From NCBI RefSeq assembly GCF_001839655.2, contig NZ_CP056087.1, forward strand, positions 1,178,001 to 1,242,000: DNA of 64,000 nt, written 5' to 3'. The notes under the pieces are model-generated. The model was not told where the DNA came from. It saw only the letters and a list, made by a program, of their open reading frames with translations, and searched no databases. The translations under genes were made by a program, and so were the position numbers. This DNA is from Pseudomonas argentinensis. GTDB taxonomy: Bacteria > Pseudomonadota > Gammaproteobacteria > Pseudomonadales > Pseudomonadaceae. The stretch's first letter is position 1. The number at the start of each line of letters is the position of its first letter. Shown here in pieces: positions 38,650 through 48,725 of this stretch.

Positions 38650-39954
38650 ATGTCCAACCCACCGTTTCGCCCCGAACTGCTGTCACCCGCCGGCAGCCTG
38701 AAGAACATGCGCTACGCCTTCGCCTATGGCGCCGATGCGGTGTACGCCGGGCAGCCGCGCTACAGCCTGCGGGTGCGCAACAACGAGTTCGACCACGCCA
38801 ACCTGGCCCAGGGCATTCGCGAGGCCCGGGTGCTGGGCAAGCGTTTCTACGTGGTGGTCAACATCGCCCCGCACAACGCCAAACTGAAGACCTTTCTCGA
38901 TGACCTGCAGCCGGTGATCGACATGGCGCCGGACGCGCTGATCATGTCCGACCCCGGGCTGATCATGCTGGTGCGCGGCCGTTATCCACAGATGCCCATT
39001 CACCTTTCGGTGCAGGCCAACGCGGTGAACTGGGCCAGCGTGGCATTCTGGCAGGGGCAGGGCCTGGAGCGGGTGATCCTGTCGCGGGAACTGTCCCTCG
39101 GCGAAATCGAGGAAATCCGCACCCAGGTGCCGGATATGGAACTGGAAGTGTTCGTCCATGGCGCGCTGTGCATGGCCTATTCGGGGCGCTGCCTGCTGTC
39201 CGGCTACCTCAACCGTCGCGACCCCAACCAGGGCGCCTGCACCAATGCCTGTCGCTGGCAATACGACGTCAAGGCGGCTGACGAGAACGAGCTGGGTGAG
39301 ATCGTCCACCAGGCCCCGACGCTAGGCATCGGTGCGCCGAGCGAGCAGGTGTTCGTGCTCGAGGATGGCGAGCGGCAGATGCCGGTATTCGAGGACGAGC
39401 ACGGCACCTACATCATGAATTCCCGGGATTTGCGCGCCGTGCAGCACGTCGAGCGGCTGGTGAAGATGGGCGTGCATTCGCTGAAGATCGAAGGGCGCAC
39501 CAAATCCCATTACTACTGCGCGCGCACTGCTCAGGTGTATCGCCAGGCCATCGACGATGCCGTGGCGGGCCGGCCCTTCGATCGCGGCCTGATGGACAGC
39601 CTGGAATCGCTCGCCCATCGCGGCTACACCGAGGGCTTCCTGCGCCGCCATGTGCATGACGAGTACCAGAATTATGGGCACGGCAGCTCGCTGTCCGATC
39701 GCCAGCAGTTCGTCGGCGAACTGAGCGGCGAGCGCCATGGAGGGTTGGCCGAGGTGCGCGTGAAGAATCGCTTTGCCGTCGGCGACGGCATGGAGCTGAT
39801 GACGCCGAAGGGCAATCTGCGCTTTACCCTGGAGCACCTGGAAAACCGCGCCGGCGAGCCGATGGGCGTGGCGCCCGGCGATGGCCATGTGGTCTACCTG
39901 CCAGTGCCGCCCGAGGTGGATCTGCGTTTTGCGCTGCTGATGCGCGATCTTTGA
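38650..39954 (+). CDS. trhP: tRNA 5-hydroxyuridine biosynthesis protein TrhP (YegQ, U32 family)
   Basis: 434 residues. N-terminal PELLSPAGSLKNMRYAFAYGADAVYAG and the cysteine cluster CMAYSGRCLLSGYLNRRDPNQG...CTNACRW identify the U32 peptidase-like family; in E. coli the enzyme hydroxylates U34 of several tRNAs using prephenate. The predicted Fe-S cysteines are all present. The start MSNPPFRPELL fits the family better than the longer frame. Confidence 0.94.
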   Translation: MSNPPFRPELLSPAGSLKNMRYAFAYGADAVYAGQPRYSLRVRNNEFDHANLAQGIREARVLGKRFYVVVNIAPHNAKLKTFLDDLQPVIDMAPDALIMSDPGLIMLVRGRYPQMPIHLSVQANAVNWASVAFWQGQGLERVILSRELSLGEIEEIRTQVPDMELEVFVHGALCMAYSGRCLLSGYLNRRDPNQGACTNACRWQYDVKAADENELGEIVHQAPTLGIGAPSEQVFVLEDGERQMPVFEDEHGTYIMNSRDLRAVQHVERLVKMGVHSLKIEGRTKSHYYCARTAQVYRQAIDDAVAGRPFDRGLMDSLESLAHRGYTEGFLRRHVHDEYQNYGHGSSLSDRQQFVGELSGERHGGLAEVRVKNRFAVGDGMELMTPKGNLRFTLEHLENRAGEPMGVAPGDGHVVYLPVPPEVDLRFALLMRDL

Positions 39955-39957
39955 GTT

Positions 39958-40043
39958 CCCGGATATCGCTTCGCTCAACCCAGGCCACGGTTTTGCGTTG
40001 TCCTTAGATTCGTTGCCTGGGTTAGCCGCAGGCGTAACCGGGG
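39958..40043. repeat. Imperfect inverted repeat of the CCTGGGTTAGCC type
   Basis: CCCGGATATCGCTTCGCTCA at one end and GGGTTAGCCGCAGGCGTAAC with CCGGGG at the other form imperfect arms (CCAGGC/GCCTGG inside). It is a distant relative of the GTAGCC-type repeats and lies between convergent genes. Confidence 0.55.
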
Positions 40044-40054
40044 ACGTTATGCGC

Positions 40055-40762
40055 CTAGAGCGAAGGCCCCTGCAACCGCTGCCGCCAGCTTTTCAGCCGC
40101 TGCTCCAGCGCCCGCAGGCTGTCGGCCTGCTGCTTGCGTGCGCGGCTGAACAGGATCAGCGCCAGCTCGGCGGTCACCAGGGCGTCGGCGCTGGCGTGGT
40201 GGCGCTGGCCGACCTGCAGGCCGAAATGCCCGGTCCAGTCATCCAGGCCGCCGTTGCGGATCTGCGCATGGGGGCAGAGCATGGGCGCCAGTTCGGCAAC
40301 GTCGTAGAAGGGGTGGCGCAGGCGCAGGTTGAGGGTGTCCTTGAGGGCGCGGGCCAGCATGCGCTGGTCGAAGCCTGCGTGAAAGGCCAGCAGCGGACTG
40401 TCGCCGAGAAACTCCATGAATGCCAGCAGTGCTTCGGCCGGCTCGATGCCGGCGGCGATGTCGCTGGGCGCCAGGCCGTGGATCAGCACGCTGGCACTGA
40501 CGGTGTGGCCGTCGCGGTGCAGGGTGCAGTCGAACTGTTCACCGAGCTGGATGGCACCGCCGTCGATGACCACCGCGCCAATCGACAGCACCTCGTCGCG
40601 CCTCATGTCCAGGCCGCTGGTTTCCAGGTCCAGCACCACCAGGCGTTGCTGGGCCAGGGGCGTGTCGTCCGCCGGTCGCGGTGCCGGCAGGGCGTCACGG
40701 CGTTGCTGCTGGTCGGCGGGCAAGGTGTTGCGGCGGCGGGTCAGCCAGGCGAGTGCGTTCAT
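40055..40762 (-). CDS. DnaQ-like 3'-5' exonuclease
   Basis: 235 residues. The DEDDh exonuclease core starts at VVLDLETSGLD (Exo I), with LLAFHAGFDQRML (Exo II) and HHASADALVTAEL (Exo III, His and Asp). An N-terminal ~40-residue basic extension precedes it. It is not DNA polymerase III epsilon itself, which is longer and shows a clamp-binding motif. Its start overlaps the end of the cNMP/CBS/DUF294 gene (ATGA), so the two are coupled. Confidence 0.9.
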   Translation of the reverse strand: MNALAWLTRRRNTLPADQQQRRDALPAPRPADDTPLAQQRLVVLDLETSGLDMRRDEVLSIGAVVIDGGAIQLGEQFDCTLHRDGHTVSASVLIHGLAPSDIAAGIEPAEALLAFMEFLGDSPLLAFHAGFDQRMLARALKDTLNLRLRHPFYDVAELAPMLCPHAQIRNGGLDDWTGHFGLQVGQRHHASADALVTAELALILFSRARKQQADSLRALEQRLKSWRQRLQGPSL

Positions 40763-42690
40763 AGTTGGTAGCGTAGCCCCAGGCTGGTTTGCAGACGCTG
40801 GGCCTGACGAAAGGATTCACGCAGGATGCGCCGATCCAGATGATTGAGGCTGTCGGGGTCGAGGCGGTTGGAGTACGGCTGGCCCTGGCGTGCCTGCAAC
40901 TGATGCTGCTGCAGGCGCGTCTGCTGGATGAAGTGGTAGGCCTCCTCGTAGGCGGCGCCGTCCAGCTTGTCGATCACCCCGCGCTCGCTCAGCTCGCGCA
41001 GGCGCTGCTGGGTGTTGCAGGCCTTGATGCCGTTGGCCAGGGCCAGCAGCCGTGCGCCGTCGACGAAGGGCGTGAGGCCCTGGGACTTGAGGTCCAGGGT
41101 GTCCTTGTCGGTACCACGCCGGGCCACCACGAAATCCCGGAAGCGGCCTACCGGCGGACGCTGGCGCAAGGCGTTCTCGGCCATCATGCGCTGGAACAGG
41201 CGGTTGTCGGCGATCTGCCCGAGCAGTTCGTCACGCAGGGTTTCGCAGCCGCTGGCATCGCCCCACACGGTGCGCAGGTCGAAGTAGATGGTCGAGGCCA
41301 GCAGGTTTTCCGGCGAGGCCTCGCGCACGAAGCCGGCGAAGCGCCGTGACCACTCCTGGCGCGACAGGCACAGCTGCGGGTTGCCGGCCATGATGTCGCC
41401 CTTGCACAGGGTGAAGCCGCAGCGTGCCAGGTGCCCATTGATCTCCATGGCCAGCGGCAGCAGGCGCCCGCGGATCTCGGCGGCCTGCACGTTGCTCTCG
41501 GCCTCGAAGAGGATGCCATTGTCCTGGTCGGTGTGCAGGGTCTGCTCGCGCCGGCCTTCGCTGCCGAAGCATAGCCAGGTGAACGGCACGCCGGGGTCGC
41601 CCAGGTCTTCGATGGTCAGCTCGATCACCCGGCACACGGTGTGGTCGTTGAGCAGGGTGACGATATGGGTGATCTGGCTGGCGCTGGCGCCGTGGGCAAG
41701 CATGCGGTCGACCAGCTGGCGGATGTCTTCGCGCAGCGCGGCGAGGGTTTCCACCCGGCCGGCATGGCGAATGGTGCGGGCCAGGTGTACCAGGTCGACG
41801 CGCTGCAGGGAGAACAGGTCGCGCTCGGACACCACGCCGCACAGCTTGCCCTGTTCCACCAGGCAGACATGGGCGATATGCCGCTCGGTCATGGCGATGG
41901 CGGCGTCGAAGGCGCTGGCGCTCGGCGGCAGGTGGAAAGGCGGCTGGGTCATCAGGCTGCAGATCGGCTGGTCGAGGGCGCTGCCGTCGGCCACCGCCCG
42001 GCGCAGGTCGCGCAGGGTGAAGATGCCCTGGGGACGCAGGCCCGGGTCGACGATCACGATGCTGCCGACCTGCTGCTCGTGCATCAGCCGCACCGCGTCG
42101 CGCAGCGGCATTTGCGGCGCGCAGGCAATCGGTTGGCGCATGGCCAGCTCGCCCAGGCGGGTATCGAGCGAATACTGCGAGCCAAGGGTTTCCACGGCGC
42201 GCATCTGCACCTGCTGGTTGACCTGGTCGAGCAGGCTGCTGACGCCGCGCAGGGCGAAGTCACGCAGGGGCGCGGACTGGGCGAACAGGCGGGTAAAGGC
42301 GGCCTTGTCGAGCAGCAGGCAGAAGGTGTCTTCGGCGGCCAGGTGGGCGGTGCGGGTGGCGCGCTCGCCGATCAGCGCGGCCATGGGAAAGCATTCGCCC
42401 CTGGTGATCTCGAAAGTGGTTTCCGTGCCGCGCCGCGCCGAATGCGGGCGCTGCCCATGCACGCGGCCCTGCTTGACGATGTACAGGTGCTCCACCGGGC
42501 CGTCGTCCGGGTGGATGATCACCTCGTCTTCAGCGTAGAAACGCAGTTGGCAGTGCTCGACCAGGTAGGCGAGGTGCGCGCTGTCCATCTGGTTGAACGG
42601 CGGGAATTTCTGCAGAAACTCCATGGTGCCATGGACGTTCTGGCGTACCGCTGTCTTGCCGGCCTGGACGAAATCGTCGGCTGCTTTCAT
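40759..42690 (-). CDS. cNMP-binding / CBS / DUF294 nucleotidyltransferase-like protein
   Basis: 643 residues. Domains in order: cyclic-nucleotide-binding-like (about 30–150), a CBS pair (about 190–310), a DUF294 nucleotidyltransferase-like domain with CFGSEGRREQTLHTDQDNGI (about 375–400), and a helical DUF294 C-terminal domain. The GS...D.D motif is that of the GlnD/KNT superfamily, so a nucleotide-transfer or signalling role is likely, but the target is unknown. AAAGGA supports the ATG at 42690. Coupled to the exonuclease. Confidence 0.92.
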   Translation of the reverse strand: MKAADDFVQAGKTAVRQNVHGTMEFLQKFPPFNQMDSAHLAYLVEHCQLRFYAEDEVIIHPDDGPVEHLYIVKQGRVHGQRPHSARRGTETTFEITRGECFPMAALIGERATRTAHLAAEDTFCLLLDKAAFTRLFAQSAPLRDFALRGVSSLLDQVNQQVQMRAVETLGSQYSLDTRLGELAMRQPIACAPQMPLRDAVRLMHEQQVGSIVIVDPGLRPQGIFTLRDLRRAVADGSALDQPICSLMTQPPFHLPPSASAFDAAIAMTERHIAHVCLVEQGKLCGVVSERDLFSLQRVDLVHLARTIRHAGRVETLAALREDIRQLVDRMLAHGASASQITHIVTLLNDHTVCRVIELTIEDLGDPGVPFTWLCFGSEGRREQTLHTDQDNGILFEAESNVQAAEIRGRLLPLAMEINGHLARCGFTLCKGDIMAGNPQLCLSRQEWSRRFAGFVREASPENLLASTIYFDLRTVWGDASGCETLRDELLGQIADNRLFQRMMAENALRQRPPVGRFRDFVVARRGTDKDTLDLKSQGLTPFVDGARLLALANGIKACNTQQRLRELSERGVIDKLDGAAYEEAYHFIQQTRLQQHQLQARQGQPYSNRLDPDSLNHLDRRILRESFRQAQRLQTSLGLRYQL

Positions 42691-42890
42691 CGCGCGCGTT
42701 CCTTTTGTTCTTGTAGCGGCATGGTGGCGAGCCGTGCCGTGAATCGACATAGGACGTAAGTCTAGGCCAAGGGTTTGACGGGTGAATATGCCGGCCGGCG
42801 GTGAACCTCTCAGGTCTATTGGCGTCCTGATGTGTCTGAGACGCGTTTTTCAGATAGTCATCCCTTCCAGGCACAGAGGAGACATCCCCT

Positions 42891-43934
42891 ATGAGTGGCA
42901 GCATCCTGCGTCACGCCGTGGCGCTCGGCACCTGCATCCTGTTGAGTTGCGGCGTCGCCAGCGCACAACAGAAGCCCGTCGAACTGATCGGCATCAACGT
43001 CGCGGGCGCGGGATTCGCCAGCTCGGTGCTGCCCGGCAAGCACGGCACCAACTTCTTCTTCCCGCCCAAGGGTTACTACGAGAAGTGGCAGCAGAAGGGC
43101 ATCAGCTGGGTGCGCTTCTCCTTCATTTGGGAGCGCCTGCAACCGCAGGCCAATGGCGAGTTCGACGAGACCTACGCCAAGCTGATCGACAAGACCCTCG
43201 ATGAAGCGCAGCAGGCCGGCATCGAGCTGATGCTCGACGTGCACAACTATGGCCGTTACTACGGCAAGGTGATCGGCACCGACGACGTGCCGATTTCTGC
43301 CTACCGGAACCTGATGGAGCGCATCGCCAAGCGCTGGGGCAACCACCCGGCCGTGTATGCCTACGACCTGATGAACGAGCCCTACGGCGCGGCCAACACG
43401 TTCTGGCCGCAACTGGCCCAGGCCGGTATCGACGGCGTGCGCAAACATGATTCGCAGAACGAGATCTATGTCGAAGGCGCCGAGTATTCCTCGGCACTGC
43501 GCTGGCCCAAGCTCAACGACAACCTGCTCGACCTGAAGGACCCGGCCGACAAGCTGATCTACTCGGCGCACATGTACATCGACCCGGATGCCAGCGGCAG
43601 TTACAAGACCGCCCTGGCGCCCAACCTGGATCCGCAGATCGGCATCAAGCGCCTGGAGCCCTTCGTCAACTGGTTGATCGAGCACAACAAGAAGGGCCAT
43701 ATCGGCGAGTTCGGCGTGCCGGCCGACGACGAGAGCGGCCTGGTGGCCCTGGACCAGACGCTCGCCTACCTGCAGAAACATTGCATTCCGTTCACCTACT
43801 GGGCCGCTGGGCCGTCGTGGGGCAAGCACAAGCTGTCCATCGAGCCGGTCAAGGGTGTGGATCGCCCGCAATGGGCGGTGCTGCAGAAGTACCTGGGGGG
43901 CGGCAACTGCACCAGCATCGGGCCGGGAACCTGA
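42891..43934 (+). CDS. Secreted glycoside hydrolase family 5 (cellulase-like)
   Basis: 347 residues. A signal peptide (about 1–25, ending SCGVASA) precedes a TIM-barrel GH5 domain. The acid/base Glu163 is in DLMNEPYG and the nucleophile Glu273 in IGEFGVP; the HNYGRYYG segment is also typical. The likely substrate is a beta-1,4-glucan or related exopolysaccharide. AGAGGAGA precedes the ATG. It is followed by a membrane acyltransferase on the same strand after 85 bp. Confidence 0.9.
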   Translation: MSGSILRHAVALGTCILLSCGVASAQQKPVELIGINVAGAGFASSVLPGKHGTNFFFPPKGYYEKWQQKGISWVRFSFIWERLQPQANGEFDETYAKLIDKTLDEAQQAGIELMLDVHNYGRYYGKVIGTDDVPISAYRNLMERIAKRWGNHPAVYAYDLMNEPYGAANTFWPQLAQAGIDGVRKHDSQNEIYVEGAEYSSALRWPKLNDNLLDLKDPADKLIYSAHMYIDPDASGSYKTALAPNLDPQIGIKRLEPFVNWLIEHNKKGHIGEFGVPADDESGLVALDQTLAYLQKHCIPFTYWAAGPSWGKHKLSIEPVKGVDRPQWAVLQKYLGGGNCTSIGPGT

Positions 43935-44019
43935 TGCACGGGTTGATGCTCTGATCAGCGTGGCGACGCTCCAGTCGCCGCCATCGCCTCCCACGCCGGA
44001 CCTGATTAAGGACGCACGC

Positions 44020-45063
44020 ATGACAAACCGCAATCTATGGGTGGATTACGCCAAGGCCATCGGCATCCTCCTGGTGGTCTATGGCCATGTGGTGCGCGGC
44101 TTGCTCAACGGCGGCATCATCACCGAGAACGTAGACTTTCACTGGCTGGTGGACAGCATCATCTACAGCTTCCACATGCCGCTGTTCTTCTTTCTGTCCG
44201 GGCTGTTCTTCTGGCATTCGCTGAACAACCGCGGCGGTGCCGGGCTGTTCTGCAACAAGATAGACACCATTTTCTACCCTTTCGTGCTCTGGTCGCTGCT
44301 GCAGGGCAGCATCGAAGTGGTGCTGGCGCGCTATACCAACGGCGGCGTCGGCATGGGCGAGGTGCTGGCGCTGCTGTGGTCGCCACGGGCGCAATTCTGG
44401 TTCCTGTATGCGCTGTTCGCCGCGTTCTGCCTGGCGATCCTGCTGTACCGCAGTTTCTCGACGCGGGCCTTCCTGCCGTTGCTGGTACTCAGTGCACTGT
44501 TCTACCTGCTCCAGCAGTGGACGCCCCGTGTCGCCGCGCTGGTGTTCCTGGCGCAGAACTTCGTGTTCTTCGCCCTGGGCATCTGGTTCAACCAGATCCG
44601 CGGCAGCATCGAGCCCCGTGCATCGGCCGTGGCGCTCGGCAGCGGCCTGGCCTTCGTGGTGGCGCAGTACCTGTTCCACGGCCCGCTGGGCCTGACCTAC
44701 GCGGATCGCGGCGCGGCGTCGCTGGTGGTGGCCTTTATCGGCATCCTGTTCACCGTCAGCCTGTGCATGGTGCTGGCGCGCCGGCCAATGGGCTGGGTGC
44801 TGACCCTGGGCGCGCTGTCGATGCCGATCTTCCTGATGCACATCCTGGCCGGCAGTGGCGCGCGGGTGATTCTCAGCAAGTTCCTGGGCATCAACGACGA
44901 CATCCTGCACATCGTCCTGGGCTGCCTGGCCGGTGTGCTGCTGCCGATCATCGCCGCGAAGATCCTCGAGGCGCTGGGCATCAACTGGCTGTACGAAATG
45001 CCCAAACGCTTTTCGGTTTATCGCTGGCAGCAACGTCGCGTGGTGCCACAGCCGGCAAGATAA
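44020..45063 (+). CDS. Acyltransferase family 3 membrane protein
   Basis: 347 residues with about ten hydrophobic helices. The N-terminal motif WVDYAKAIGILLVVYGHVVRG contains the conserved His of the acyltransferase 3 family, and the FHMPLFFFLSGLFF motif follows. Such proteins O-acetylate or O-succinylate surface polysaccharides. Pairing with a secreted GH5 suggests a small exopolysaccharide-modifying unit; no polymerase or export genes are near. Confidence 0.9.
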   Translation: MTNRNLWVDYAKAIGILLVVYGHVVRGLLNGGIITENVDFHWLVDSIIYSFHMPLFFFLSGLFFWHSLNNRGGAGLFCNKIDTIFYPFVLWSLLQGSIEVVLARYTNGGVGMGEVLALLWSPRAQFWFLYALFAAFCLAILLYRSFSTRAFLPLLVLSALFYLLQQWTPRVAALVFLAQNFVFFALGIWFNQIRGSIEPRASAVALGSGLAFVVAQYLFHGPLGLTYADRGAASLVVAFIGILFTVSLCMVLARRPMGWVLTLGALSMPIFLMHILAGSGARVILSKFLGINDDILHIVLGCLAGVLLPIIAAKILEALGINWLYEMPKRFSVYRWQQRRVVPQPAR

Positions 45064-45067
45064 GAAC

Positions 45068-45141
45068 CTGGGTGTCGCTGCGCTCGACCACAGGCTACGG
45101 AGCGATTCCGTAGCCCGGCGTCGAGCGACGCGACGCCCGGG
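45068..45141. repeat. Dispersed GTAGCC-type palindromic repeat, copy 3
   Basis: Two motif copies face each other: GGGTGTCGCTGCGCTCGACC...CAGGCTACGG and CCGTAGCCCGGCGTCGAGCG...CGCCCGGG. It lies between convergent acyltransferase and glcB genes. Confidence 0.75.
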
Positions 45142-45163
45142 ATGGCGCCGGCTCTGCTGGCCA

Positions 45164-45197
45164 TAAAAGAAAAACCGCCTCTCGGCGGTTTTCTTTT
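45164..45197 (-). terminator. Terminator of glcB
   Basis: AAAACCGCC-TCTC-GGCGGTTTT stem with A-rich and T-rich flanks on both sides, so it can act in both directions. Confidence 0.9.
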
Positions 45198-45207
45198 GCT
45201 TGACCGC

Positions 45208-47385
45208 TTAGCGCGCCAGGCTGGCCTTCAGCTCCCGACGACGGCGGTGCAGCACCGGCTCGGTGTAGCCGTTGGGCTGCCTGGCGCCTTCGAGCACCAG
45301 TTCCACGGCTGCCTGGAAGGCGATGTTGCCGTCGAATGCCGGCGCCATCGGGCGATACAGCGGGTCACCGGCATTCTGCCGATCCACCACCGGGGCCATG
45401 CGCTTGAGGCTTTCCAGCACCTGCGCCTCGCTGACCACGCCGTGGCGCAGCCAGTTGGCCAGCAGCTGGCTGGAGATGCGCAGGGTGGCACGGTCTTCCA
45501 TCAGGCCGATGTCGTTGATGTCCGGCACCTTGGAGCAGCCAACGCCCTGGTCGATCCAGCGCACCACATAGCCGAGGATGCCCTGGGCATTGTTGTCCAG
45601 CTCGTTGCGGATTTCCTCGGCACTCCAGTCGGTACTCGGCGCCAGCGGGATGGCAAGGATTTCATCCAGCGAGGCCGGCGTGCGCTTGGCCAGTTCGGCC
45701 TGGCGGGCGAACACGTCGACCTTGTGGTAATGCAGCGCATGCAGGGTGGCGGCGGTCGGCGAGGGCACCCAGGCGGTGTTGGCGCCGGCCAGCGGGTGGC
45801 CGATCTTCTGTTCGAGCATGGCGGCCATCAGGTCGGGCATCGCCCACATGCCCTTGCCGATCTGCGCGCGACCCTGCAGGCCGCTGGCCAGGCCGACGTC
45901 GACGTTGTTGTTCTCGTAGGCGCTGATCCATTTCTCGCTCTTCATGGCGGCCTTGCGCACCATGGCGCCGGCTTCCATGGAGGTGTGGATCTCGTCGCCG
46001 GTGCGGTCGAGAAACCCGGTGTTGATGAACACCACGCGCTCGCTGGCGGCGGCGATGCAGGCCTTGAGGTTGACGGTGGTGCGCCGCTCCTCGTCCATGA
46101 TGCCGACCTTCAGGGTATTGCGCGCCAGGCCCAGCACCTGCTCGACACGGCCGAATAGCTCGCTGGTGAAGGCCACTTCCTCAGGGCCGTGCATCTTCGG
46201 TTTGACGATGTACACCGAGCCGGTGCGGCTGTTGGCGCGGCTGCTGTTGCCGTTGAGGTTGTGCAGCGCGGCGAGACTGGTGCACAGCGCATCGAGAATG
46301 CCTTCGGGCAATTCGTTGCCGTTGGCGTCGAGCACCGCCGGGTTGGTCATCAGGTGGCCGACATTGCGCACGAACAGCAGGCTGCGCCCGTGCAAGGTCA
46401 GCTCGCCGCCGTTCGGGCGGGTGTAGACGCGATCCGGGTTCATGGTGCGGGTGAAGGTACTGCCGCCCTTGCTGACCGTTTCGCTGAGGTCGCCCTTCAT
46501 CAAGCCCAGCCAGTTGCGGTAGACCAGGGTCTTGTCGTCGGCATCCACCGCGGCCACCGAGTCTTCGCAGTCCATGATGGTGGTCAGCGCCGACTCCATC
46601 AGCACGTCCTTCACCCCAGCGGCATCGGTGCTGCCGATCGGGCTGGCGGCGTCGATCTGGATCTCGAAATGCAGGCCGTGGTGCTTGAGCAGGATGGCGA
46701 TCGGCGCCCCGGCTTCGCCCTGGAAGCCGACCAGCTGGTCGGCATCGCGCAACCCGCTGATATCGCCATTGGCCAGGGTGACCAGCAGCTTGTCGCCCTC
46801 GATGCGGTAGCCGCTGACCTCGGCGTGGGAGCCGGTGGCCAGCGGCGCGCTTTCATCGAGAAAGGCGCGCGCGGCGGCGATCACCTTGTCGCCGCGTACC
46901 CGGTTGTAACCCTGGCCCTTTTCGGCGCCGCCTCTCTCGCTGATCGCGTCGGTGCCGTACAGCGCGTCGTACAGCGAGCCCCAGCGGGCGTTGCTGGCAT
47001 TGAGGGCGAAGCGGGCGTTCATCACCGGCACCACCAACTGCGGGCCGGCCATGCGGGCGATCTCGTCATCGACGTTTTCGGTGCTGGCTTGTACCTGCTC
47101 AGGCTGCGGCTGCAGATAGCCGATCTGCTCCAGGAAGGCCTTGTAGGCCGCAGCATCGTGGGGCTTGCCGGCGCGCTCGCGGTGCCAGCCGTCGATCTGC
47201 GCCTGCAGTTGGTCGCGCTTGTCGAGCAGGGCACGGTTCTCTGGCGCCAGATCGCGGAACACGGCGTCAGCGCCGGCCCAGAAGGCATCGGCTGTCACGC
47301 CGCTGCCGGGAATGGCTTGGTTGTTGATGAAATCGAACAACACCTTGGCGACCTGCAGGCCACCGACTCGAACACGCTCAGTCAT
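45208..47385 (-). CDS. glcB: Malate synthase G
   Basis: 725 residues; condenses glyoxylate with acetyl-CoA to malate in glyoxylate/glycolate use. The length, [13 protein letters not shown] near the N-terminus and the catalytic Asp631 in [11 protein letters not shown] identify form G. The CoA-binding-region segment [34 protein letters not shown] is also present. The 310 bp upstream contains a perfect 10 bp inverted repeat at 47550–47583. Confidence 0.98.
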   Translation of the reverse strand: MTERVRVGGLQVAKVLFDFINNQAIPGSGVTADAFWAGADAVFRDLAPENRALLDKRDQLQAQIDGWHRERAGKPHDAAAYKAFLEQIGYLQPQPEQVQASTENVDDEIARMAGPQLVVPVMNARFALNASNARWGSLYDALYGTDAISERGGAEKGQGYNRVRGDKVIAAARAFLDESAPLATGSHAEVSGYRIEGDKLLVTLANGDISGLRDADQLVGFQGEAGAPIAILLKHHGLHFEIQIDAASPIGSTDAAGVKDVLMESALTTIMDCEDSVAAVDADDKTLVYRNWLGLMKGDLSETVSKGGSTFTRTMNPDRVYTRPNGGELTLHGRSLLFVRNVGHLMTNPAVLDANGNELPEGILDALCTSLAALHNLNGNSSRANSRTGSVYIVKPKMHGPEEVAFTSELFGRVEQVLGLARNTLKVGIMDEERRTTVNLKACIAAASERVVFINTGFLDRTGDEIHTSMEAGAMVRKAAMKSEKWISAYENNNVDVGLASGLQGRAQIGKGMWAMPDLMAAMLEQKIGHPLAGANTAWVPSPTAATLHALHYHKVDVFARQAELAKRTPASLDEILAIPLAPSTDWSAEEIRNELDNNAQGILGYVVRWIDQGVGCSKVPDINDIGLMEDRATLRISSQLLANWLRHGVVSEAQVLESLKRMAPVVDRQNAGDPLYRPMAPAFDGNIAFQAAVELVLEGARQPNGYTEPVLHRRRRELKASLAR

Positions 47386-47549
47386 CTCTCGCCTCTCTGC
47401 TTCGCTTAGCCTGTGTAACGGCGGGAACCCTCGATGCTGCGCAGGCAGACCGCCTCGGGGCCGTGGTCAACGGCTGCCCGCGTTGCTGCGGTGTGTCTGG
47501 AGGTGCTTCGTGAGCGGGGTTTTCCACAACCAGCAGGACTGGGTTTGGG

Positions 47550-47583
47550 TTCATGTAGTGGTTTTCGCCAGATACTACATGAA
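47550..47583. promoter_or_regulatory. Perfect 10 bp inverted repeat, candidate operator
   Basis: TTCATGTAGT and ACTACATGAA flank a 14 bp spacer, 165 bp upstream of glcB and 113 bp upstream of the divergent GNAT gene. No T run follows, so it is not a terminator. It is the only distinct structure I see in 47386–47695. Confidence 0.5.
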
Positions 47584-47695
47584 CAAATCGGGAAAAACAG
47601 TCCAGAAATGATCGACGCGACCTTGGTCGTATTCTGCGCCGCCACTTGCCCTGGAGAGCTGCCTATACTTCAGGGCACCTATAAGGATCACCACC

Positions 47696-48142
47696 ATGCC
47701 CACACGCATCGCCACCGCCGCGGATCTGGATGACCTGGTACCGCTGTTCGCCGCTTACCTGGACTTCTACGGCGTCGGCAAACCCGAGCGCCAGGTCCGT
47801 GCATTTCTGGCCGAGCGCCTGGAGCGCGACGATTCGACTCTGCTGATCGCCCGGGACGATGGGGCGAACGCCCAGGGCTTCGTGCAACTCTATCCCCTGT
47901 ATGACTCGCTGGCGCTGCGCCCCTGTTTGCTGCTCAGTGACCTGTACGTGGCCGAGCAGGCGCGTCGCCAGGGCGTCGGTGAGCAGTTGCTGGAAGCAGC
48001 CCGCCAGCACGGGCTGCGCGTTGGCGCCTGCGGGCTGCAGCTGGAAACCGCGCGAACCAACCAGGCCGCGCAGTCGCTCTACGAGCGCCTGGGCTACGTG
48101 CGCGATGCGATCTACCTGACCTACCGGCTCGACCTGAGTTGA
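47696..48142 (+). CDS. GNAT-family N-acetyltransferase
   Basis: 148 residues. The N-terminus TRIATAADLDDLVPLFAAYLDFY and the acetyl-CoA loop VAEQARRQGVGEQLLEAA (R/Q-x-x-G-x-G/A) are characteristic. The substrate is unknown. It is followed after 23 bp by the ACT-domain gene. Confidence 0.93.
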   Translation: MPTRIATAADLDDLVPLFAAYLDFYGVGKPERQVRAFLAERLERDDSTLLIARDDGANAQGFVQLYPLYDSLALRPCLLLSDLYVAEQARRQGVGEQLLEAARQHGLRVGACGLQLETARTNQAAQSLYERLGYVRDAIYLTYRLDLS

Positions 48143-48165
48143 GCGCCAACGACGAGGACATGAGC

Positions 48166-48684
48166 ATGGATCATCTGATACTGACCGTTATCGCCCAGGA
48201 CCAGCCGGGCCTGGTCGAGCGCGTCGCCCAGTGCGTGGCCAGGCACGGCGGCAACTGGCTGGAGAGCCGTATGTCGCGGATGGCCGGCCAGTTCGCCGGC
48301 ATCCTGCGGGTGGACGTGCCGGCGGCCTCCCATGGTGCGCTGATGGAAGCCCTGAACGAACTCGGCGCCCAGGGCATTCGGGTGCAGCTCGCCTCGGCCG
48401 GCGCCGAGCCGGACTGCACCTGGAAGTCGATCCACCTCGACCTGCTGGGCAACGACCGCGCCGGTATCGTGCGCGATATCACCCGGTTGCTGGCGGCCAA
48501 TGGCGTCAACCTGGAAAACCTGGTCACCGAGGTGACCGCCGCGCCCATGAGCGGCGAGCCGCTGTTCCACGCCCAGGCCACCCTGGCGGTGCCGGAAGGT
48601 CTGCCGCTGAGTACCCTGCAGACCTCACTGGAAGGCCTGGCTGACGACCTGATGGTCGAGCTCAAGCTGCGTATGGAGGACTAG
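48166..48684 (+). CDS. Two-ACT-domain regulator (GcvR-like)
   Basis: 172 residues with two ACT domains: DHLILTVIAQDQPGLVERVAQCVARHGGNWLESR-type at the N-terminus and HLDLLGNDRAGIVRDITRLLAANGVN at about 90. This is the pattern of glycine cleavage transcriptional repressor GcvR. GAGG 8 bases upstream favours the ATG at 48166 over 48160. The ligand (glycine in E. coli) is not shown by the sequence. Confidence 0.85.
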   Translation: MDHLILTVIAQDQPGLVERVAQCVARHGGNWLESRMSRMAGQFAGILRVDVPAASHGALMEALNELGAQGIRVQLASAGAEPDCTWKSIHLDLLGNDRAGIVRDITRLLAANGVNLENLVTEVTAAPMSGEPLFHAQATLAVPEGLPLSTLQTSLEGLADDLMVELKLRMED

Positions 48685-48725
48685 CTATCGGCACGCCTCT
48701 AGCGGCGCGTTATCGAGATGATGCA

